Positions 25,101-34,100 of a stretch of DNA of 64,000 bases are shown here, one piece after another. Location: contig NC_049916.1 of the NCBI RefSeq assembly GCF_001411555.2, forward strand, positions 25,376,558 through 25,440,557. Reading direction: 5' to 3'. The translations under genes were made by a program, and so were the position numbers. Origin of the DNA: Juglans regia. Its lineage: Eukaryota; Streptophyta; Magnoliopsida; Fagales; Juglandaceae. How positions within the stretch are numbered: position 1 is the first letter of the stretch; each line of letters opens with the position of its first letter. The notes beneath the pieces are model-generated. The model was not told where the DNA came from and ran no database searches. It saw only the letters and a list, made by a program, of their open reading frames with translations.

Positions 25101-28100
25101 AGAATGGCTGATGGCTATGGTGGAAGCAGTATTACAGGCCGGTAGAAATTTAGATTTCACAAAACACTTGCGCGAAGGAAACAAAACATTCATGGCTCAA
25201 CGATGCTCCAACGAGCATGGTAGGTCTCTAGTGGTCATCGAATATGGTGGAGGAGGCCGGCAGAGTGTTGTAGTCATTCTTGAAGGGTATGAAGGTCTGG
25301 GTTGGGAGAAATTTGCTACAAAATTACGCAGAGCTGCAGATATGTTTTTTGCTAATGGGTCAAAGAAGGAAAGCCAAAAGAAGAATGAGAACATCAACTT
25401 GGAGGTGAATCATAAAGACCCAAGTACATCCACGATGGCGAGGCGATCATATACAACAGTTCTGAAGATGGGTCATGCTTCGGGTTCATAGTGAAGGGAT
25501 TGGTGAAAGTGGTTTGCAGATCACACCTCAGAACCAGCTTGTTGCGATGCATAATTCTTTAAAGGAGATGGAAACTCAACTTGTCTAATTGAAGGCAGTG
25601 ATAACTTTTTTGTTTACGAAAATAGACTTGCTTTCAGCTGGAGGCAACAGGGTTGTAAGAAACAAGATTAAGATAGGCCCGAATCCTTTAAACTCAGATA
25701 AAGGAAAACGGAAAACTGATTTGGTCTTGTTCCTATAACCAAATCCAGAAGAGTATGGTGGGTCAAAAGGAAGTCTGGGTTATTTGAAGTGGGTTCTACG
25801 TCAGGTATTGGCGTAGAGACATCTGTATTGGAATGTCATTCGCCTCAGGTGACTTCTGTACCTGAAGAAACTATGGCTCCCTCGTTAGAGTTGAAGGAAA
25901 ATAGTGTCATACCATTGGTGAAGGGACCAACTGAAGTTGCACATAAAGGGTCACCAAAGGTGAAGGAACTTGATGTCATACCATTGAAGAGAACCAATGG
26001 AGTTGCTGAAGAGGTACGGGATTTGAATATGGATTTGGTGTTGGTGCCTTGTGTAAAGGAATGTCTAGAGTCAGGAGTGCAATTGGATACTGTGTTAGGG
26101 GATATTGTGGCTCCCCTGGTCTCTCTTCCTCCAATAGCGGATTGGATTCTGCCTAAAGTTAACGAGATTCAGAAGTTTGTGGGAATTTCACATGGAGGAT
26201 GTGAAGATCAATTTAAAGAACTAATTATTGCGATTGAGGCAAACCGCGCACTTGAAACTAAATCAAGTTTCAAGAAAAGTAGGGAGTTACAACGTCTTTT
26301 TTCGACAATCAACTACGACGCTAAGGGCGGTAGCTCAACTAGAGGAAAGCCTAAAGGGAGGGCATTGTGAAGACGGGAAACAAGGGGTTGGGGTGGGGTT
26401 TTTGGGTAGAGTTTTAGTTCTACGGGAAGCAAGGGGTTGTGGTTGGGCTTGGTGCATTTTGGGTTGTTTTTCACTGGCTTTTTGGGTTATTAGGGGTTTT
26501 TCTATTGTGGGCAATGTGTTCTCTTGTATACATTTAGTGTACTTGGCTACTCATTTTGATGTATAAATATAATATTTTTACTTATCAAAAAAAAAAAAGA
26601 AGCTGTACTTGGACACTCTTTGTCTTCCTTTTGATCAATAAAAATTTGTTTACCGATCAAAAAAAAAAGAAGCTTTCTTTACTTGAAGTGGCTTTGTGAT
26701 CACACAAGAATGTTTGTAAGAAGCAATCTGTGGGTTCCTCGTCCTTACTGCTAGATATTACCTTTGGACATGTTTATTTGTTTATAAAGTTGCCAAATTT
26801 GGTTTTTTTAATGACTTCTGATGGAGTGGGACTTGTGTGTGTCTGATTTTGGACGTAGATGAAAGCTTTTTGCTTGCAATAACATAACAGGTTTTTTTGA
26901 TAGCTTTTAATTGAAAGTGTTAATGCAAAGGATATTTTCATAACATCTAAACAGGTTTGGCTCTTGTTTGTTGCAGGCTAGAAACAATGCTCGGATTTTG
27001 ATCTCTGGTTCATTAAGTATGTTCAGTAATCGGTATGTACTAGTCGCTAGGTGAACAAGTTTTTCTTGTTGTATGATTATCAAAAAAGTTTTTCTTGTTA
27101 TATGCCGCCTGTTGATAATTGTTGGCTTTGCTTTCAGATTCTTCAGATCTGGAGTGCGGAAGGCTGGGAGTCCAACTAAGTGAGAAAACTTTTACTTGCA
27201 ATTGTTTTGTGAAAGGCTGTATCTATATCAGACAGTTTTGAATTGCTAGGATCCAAATGTCCCAACTATCTTTTCCATCCTATGGTTAATGATACTTTTG
27301 ACATGTTTGACTTAAAAATTGAAGGGTGTCATTGACCTTGCACATGAATTTATTGAGAATTCAGCAATTAGTGTGTAATAAAAAATAGAAATATGGATAA
27401 TTTGCAGCCTATTATAGTAATAACACTCTTTACAAATACTGATAGAGCTGTTGGTGCATATTAAGATATTGTAGACAGGTTTATTTGCCATGATTAAAAT
27501 GCAAATTGTCATTTTGTTGATGATGTAGAAAATGAGCGCCTCTCTCCCTCTCTCTCTGAATCTGGATGTCTTTTCCCGCAGTATAATGGGAATAATTATT
27601 TTTGTTGCAAACTTGCAAGAGAACTAGGATGTTCTTAAATATGTCTGTGTTTATACTTTATGCATATTCTGTATGATCTGCAGTTCATCTGCCTTTCGAA
27701 AACAAGACTGATTATTGTTATTATTATTATTTTGATGTAACAGATATGAGAAATCGGGTAATGAGCAGTTTTTGACTGAACTTAGTTTTTTTTTGATCGG
27801 TAAACAGATTTTTATTGATCAAAAGGGAGACATAGAGTGTCCAAGTACACGGGACATATACATGAACACGTTCACAATGTCTATCTTAGAGATACAAGAA
27901 ACTCATGAAAAGACCTGCCATGAAAATCAATTACAATCGACCAATGGAGTAAAGTATTGAAAAACAGAATTCTAAGCTCTTCCATTGATCTTTCTTGATC
28001 TTCAAAGCATCTTGCATTCCGCTCCCTCCAAATGCACCACCATAGACAAATAGGTAGCATCTTCCATATGGATGCAATTTGAGTGTTGCCCCTAATACCT

Positions 28101-31100
28101 CCCCAAGAGGCTAGAAAATCAGACACCCTTTCCGGCATCACCCACGCTAACCCCACCCGTGCTAAGACATCTGTCCATAAAGACATGGCAACCTCACAAT
28201 GTAGTAATAGATGGTCAACGGACTCACCACTCTTCTTACACATGTAACACCAATTTATAGCGATAATGCCACGTTTCCTTAGGTTATCTATGGTAAGAAT
28301 CTTCCCCAAAGATGCTGTCCATACAAAAAAAGCTGCCTTTAGCGGTGCCTTTGTCTTCCAAATGCTTTTCCATGGGAACGGGATTGAGTTGTGCAAGTTT
28401 AAGGAATGGTAGAAAGAGCGAGCCGTGAACACTCCCTTCTTAGATGGACGCCAACATAACTTGTCTTCTCCTTCCCCCGACACACTAGTGGAATACACAA
28501 AATCAAAAAAGGCCGAAAGGTCGTCCATCTCCCAATCTTGTGCATCTCTATGAAAAGTGAGGTTCCATTGGGAAGAGCCATGGGAAGAGATAATCAGATC
28601 TGCGATAGAAGCTTCTTTCCTTCTTGCTAGGCTATAAACTTGTGGATAAACATCCTTGAGTGCCCGATCACCACACCATAAGTCATGCCAAAACTTTACC
28701 TTAGATCCGTTGCCGACTTTGAAGCAAGTAAGCGTTGCATATGTGTCCCACCCTCTTCTAATGTGTTTCCAAAGCCCAACTCCATGAGGTCCACTCACTG
28801 CATTAGAACACCACCCTCCCCAAGATTCCCCATGCTTCAACGCAATAACGGTTCGCCACAAGGCATCCCGTTCTTGGTGATATCTCCATAACCATTTGCC
28901 AAGCAAGGCTTGATTGAAAGTTCTCAAATTCCGTATACCCAAACCTCCTTCCTTGATAGGGGAACAAATTGTGGCCCATTTCACCAAGTGAAATTTAAAC
29001 TCATCTTTGATCCCTCCCCATAGGAAATCACGTTGAATTTTCTCCATGCGATGAGCCACCTTAGCAGGGAGCGGAAATAAGGAAAGGAAATATGTTGGTA
29101 AGTTAGACAGAGTGCTTTTTATGAGAGTCACCCGGCCCCCTTTAGATAAGTACATCCTCTTCCAACCAGCTAGTTTCCTCTCCATTTTTTCTATTACAAC
29201 ATCCCAAATAGATTTCGTTTTGAACGCCGCGCCTAATGGAAGACCAAGATATTTCATGGGCAGCTGAGTTATCTTACCCTCCAAGATGGATGCCAGACTC
29301 TCCACATTGGGTACATGTCCCACTGGTACTACCTCTGATTTAGCCAAGTTCACCTTCAAGCCTGACACAGCTTCAAAGCATAATAAAAGAGCTCTCAAAG
29401 CTCGGATTTGCTCCCGTCTGGCCTCACAAAAGATTAGTGTATCATCGGCAAACAAAAGGTGAGTGATGTTAAGCAAACCTGAACTTGCCTCTCCCACTGA
29501 GAATCCTGATATGAATCCTCCCTCTACCGCCCCTAAAATCATCTTGCTAAAAGCTTCCATCACAAAAACAAAGAGAAGAGGAGAAAGAGGGTCTCCTTGT
29601 CGCAAACCTCGAGAGCTCTTAAAAAAACCTTTGGATGTGCCATTCACCAAAACAGAGAAACAAGGCGTGGAAATACAATGAAGGATCCAGGAACACCATT
29701 TAGAGCCAAAGCCGCATCTTTCCAACATATAAATTAAGAAACTCCAGTTGACGTGATCGTAAGCTTTCTCCATGTCTAACTTACAAAGGAGTCCCGGCTC
29801 TCCTGATTTAATACGACTCTCCAGACATTCGTTGGCTATAAGCACCGAGTCAAGGATTTGCCTACCTTGAACAAATGCATTTTGAGGCTTCGAAATCAAG
29901 CCTTCCATCACCTTACTCATTCTGTTCGCCAATACTTTGGATAAAATTTTGTATAGCCCACCCACCAAACTAATGGGACGAAAATCTTTCACTTCTACAG
30001 CTCCGGGCTTTTTAGGAATGAGTGCTAAGAATGTACTATTAAGGCTTCTCTCAAAACGCCCACTTCTATGAAATTCATGAAAAACCTCCATAATATCATC
30101 TTTAAGCACATCCCAACATGTCTGGAAGAACGCCATGGAGAAGCCATCGGGACCTGGGGCTTTATCACCCGCCATACCTTTAATCACCGACCTGACCTCT
30201 ACCTCATCAAATGGCCTCTCGAGTCGTTCCGCAACCTGCGGGTCAAGAACATCAAACACCAACCCGTCGAGTCTTGGTCTCCACCCAAATTGTTCCGAAA
30301 ATAACTTATCATAGTAATTGACAATGTGGTCTGAAATTTCGGTATGGTTGGAAGAGACCGCCCCATCTATCAACAAAGTATCTATAGCATTGTACCGCCT
30401 ATGTGAGTTGGCCACTTGGTGAAAAAACTTGGTGCATCTATCCCCTTCCTTTAACCATAAAGCTCGTGATTTTTGACGCCACGATATTTCTTCCAAAAGA
30501 GACAACCGTTCAATTTCCGCAATCACTTGGGATTTGCGGGCCCGCTCGGATTCAGTGCAAACCCTCTCCTCTTCCACACCCTCCATGTTCTTAAGCTCCT
30601 CCATTAGAACAGATTTCTGACTGTCCACATTACCAAACTCTTGTATATTCCACTCCTTCAGGTCCTTTTTCAAAGACTTTAACTTGCAAGCCATTTTATA
30701 GCTAGCGTTACCATTAAAATGGTAAGAAGACCACCATTGTCTTATTCTGTCCAGAAAACCCTCCGACTTCAACCACATGTTCTCAAATTTGAAATGCCTT
30801 GGGCCTCTTCTGATGCCCCCACAATTCACAAGAATGGGGAAATGATCTGAATACAACCTGGGAAGTCTCTTCTGAATGAGATCTGGATATTGTGCCTCCC
30901 ATTCCGGAGAGATTAAAAATCTATCTATCCTCGACCAAGATGGAAGTTCTCGATTGCTAGACCAGGTGAAGGAACCACCTGCAAGAGGAATATCTAGTAA
31001 ATTCTGTTCGGAAATGAAGTTAGAAAAATCTACCATTGATGAGTTGAAACCCGAGCCACCTGATCTCTCGCTCGGGAAACGGGTGACGTTAAAATCACCT

Positions 31101-34100
31101 CCAATACACCAAGGTAAGTCCCATAAACTGTTAATACCGGCCAACTCATCCCATAGTAGCCTTCGAGACCGGTCAAGATTAGGACCATAGACGCCTGCAA
31201 AAGCCCACTGATAACCATCCCTTATGTTCTTAAACGAGCAAGCCACCACATAATCCCCCACGCAATCTTCCATTTTTTCCACCACTCGTTTGTCCCACAT
31301 AACTAGTATGCCCCCGGAAGCTCCATTGGACGGTAAGTACAGCCATCCCACATGCATACCGCCCCACAAACTCCTGATAGTACGAAGAGAAATAAGTGCC
31401 AGTTTAGTTTCTTGTAGGCAAACAACGTCTACTTTCCAACTACGGAGAAGGGACCTAATAAGTAGTCGTTTATTCATGTCATTGATCCCTCTCACGTTCC
31501 AAGATAAGATTTTAGGCTTCATTAACAATATAGACGTCCCTCCCTTTTGCTCTATCTCTTCCCGAGGTTCCCTCCTTATTATCATAATTAATGGAGCATT
31601 GCAATCTTTTCAATTCTCTCTCCTTTTTAGCAGCCGACTTCAGTACCGTAGAACGACCAGCTTCCATGGCTACTAAGAGAGCCATGAATTGGTCTTCGTA
31701 CCCTTCACATGAAATCCCCACCCAACCATGAAGCTCCTCTACTTTTTTTAGTACCCAATCTGAAGCTCGAGGTGCGATATGAGGTGGGAGCATCTGTAAG
31801 GGTGACGGGCTACCCATCTCCTCCTCTTCTCCACCCACAGAGTCCCCATAAATGCTCAGCTGACTGGTACTCATCTCCTTTCCAGCGACAGAATCTGCTC
31901 CCGCCAAGATAGTGAGTCTTGACCCACCCATAGTTGCGTCTGATTCAACCACTTCATCGGGACAACCTGTGACTGGTTCCGCAAGCTCCAACCACGTCAT
32001 CGGGACTGTCTGTGTCTGGTTCGAAGACTTAGGCTCGAACACAGTAGCCAGAGCAACATCACGTATAAGTTCCGAACCTCCTATGGTCTTGTCGCTGCTC
32101 GCAAACGGCTCCTCTGACGTCGTCGACTTAGTCTGTGCGCCGATACTCTTCATCGTGACATTCTGTGCAGTATTCGGGCCATCGTGAGCACAGAGGCCGT
32201 CGTACATCTCTTCTACTTGCTCTGGTTCTGTACCCGCCGGCGATGCAACGTCCAACGTGGCCTCTGCAACCTTCGACGGAGTTGACTGCGTCGTTTCCGG
32301 CGACGGTGGCTCAGGCCCACTCATCGACGGGCCACCTGCGGCCTGCATCTTCTTCCTCCAGAAAGGGCCTCCCTGCCGTGCCCTCTTGGGCTGGGTTTCA
32401 GTATACAACACTTGGCCCTTCCCCTTAGGCCCACCATCCGTGTCCCCAAGGCCCAAATGGCAACCCGAGCCCACTCCTTCCAATCCATAACCCTCAACGC
32501 ACCGTATCAACTCCCCAACTCTATTAGTTAGCTCCCCCAACGATTCCTGCACTTCACGTAACTCCTTCAGAAATTTTCCTTCTTTTAGTCCCATCACCCC
32601 TCTGCCATCACCTACTCCACACTGTGTTTCTGCCGAAAAGGGAGTTAATCCCTTTTGCAAGTCTCCCATCACATTGAGCTGCACAGTTCGAGGCACCTCC
32701 AGTGCCTCCTTGTACGACTTGGATGGCCAAGTTTTCACCCTCTCAGGCGATGGGTTTCTTCCCTGGACACCTACTCTGCCTATGTCCTTCAACACTGCCA
32801 CCATCTTCCTCCACCCCATTCCTGCCTTGTCTTCAGGTATGAGAATGTAGCTCCTGCGTCCTCCCCCCCCATACACAGCCAAAGCCATATATGAGCCACG
32901 AGAGTTAGAGCAACGCTGGGCTGTAAGGCCTCTGTCGCCTTCCCGTCGAGCTGAGTAGAAGCCTTTGTTCTCAGCCTTCAAACACGCCTCCAGTGAGTTA
33001 GCCAACCAACTGATAGTCTCTAAACCCAACCATATGCAACTCACACCTTTCCATCCTTTCTCAGTAATGGACACCCTATCCCCAAGTCTTCTCACCTCAA
33101 AAACCTTTGACTCTATAGCTAAACAACTTGACAGACGTGTATAAATGTATTCATTTCGGATAATTGTATCAAAGAGAGGAGAGACGTGGAGGGCTTGAAA
33201 AGTTCAGCTAATTGAATCCTAGACAGAAGTCTAGAGTATAGATAAAGTTTTGAATGTGGCTTCTCTCCAGCAGCTTTCTCGAAGGAGGATGGGATTTGCA
33301 CTAACATCAAAGATGCAATGCATACGAGTATCCCTTAGTCTCATCAGCGCTCCATCAACTCTAAGCTAGAAGGACTGAACTTAGTAAATGGGTTTTCCAT
33401 GAAAGAGGGCATCTCAAGGTCGGCATCTTATTGTAGTACTTATGTTTATTATTTAACTCTTCCTTAAGATGTGTTTTGATCAATAGGCTGTGAATGTACA
33501 ACACCATAAAGCGGGGGAGGCTAATGAACCTGCCATGTATAGGATCAATGATGACTTGGTAATTTTACTTTTAGATTTCAATGTAGTTTTAGGATACATA
33601 AACTAAGATTATTAAAAAAGGGTTTTGTGTCTACTTACAATTTGTATCTATTGAACAGGAATATTCTGTTGAGATTTTCGAGTGGTCTGGTAGAAGTTGG
33701 GAACCGTTTGTAGCTGATGATGTTCAGGTGCAGTTTTACATGATGAGTCCCTATGTTCTGAAGACTTTATCAACTGACAAGAAGGTACTCTAATAATTAG
33801 TCATGAGTTGCTTGTGATTTCGGTGGCCGAGTTTGTTTGAAGTCTTTTTTTTTGGCCTGAATGAGCACCTCTATTTGTAATTTTGTACTCTTGCAGGGTC
33901 ATTATTTTACGGCATTCAAGGTTCCTGATGTTTATGGGGTTTTTCAGTTCAAGCTTGAGTACCAAAGGCTTGGATATACAAGCTTGTCCCTGTCAAAGCA
34001 GGTATATAATGTACTTGAGTTATTTAGAGGTAATCATAAATTTAATTGATAATATCAATAGGCATAGCCCAAGCACATGGGTTGCATGTAGGAGCTTAGT

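Larger units (their letters stand above)
27786..33372 (-). mobile_element. Full-length two-ORF LINE (L1-type) inserted in an OST48 exon
   Basis: About 5.6 kb. On the minus strand it runs from a 5'UTR (33372 to about 33120) through ORF1 and ORF2 to a short 3'UTR ending in GTTTACCGATC and nine A residues (T run at 27786-27794). It is flanked by a perfect 12-13 bp duplication, the mark of target-primed reverse transcription. ORF2 is uninterrupted, so the insertion is probably young. Orientation is opposite to the host gene. Three other LINE-derived pieces lie in introns of the same gene. Confidence 0.95.

Noticed and set aside
27772..27960. Open frame running from OST48 exon 8 into the LINE
   Set aside because: A junction product: OST48 residues TELS followed by antisense LINE sequence. 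Reported as the truncation outcome, not as a gene.
31912..32490. Several plus-strand ORFs of 77-91 codons
   Set aside because: Antisense shadows of the GC-rich LINE ORF1.
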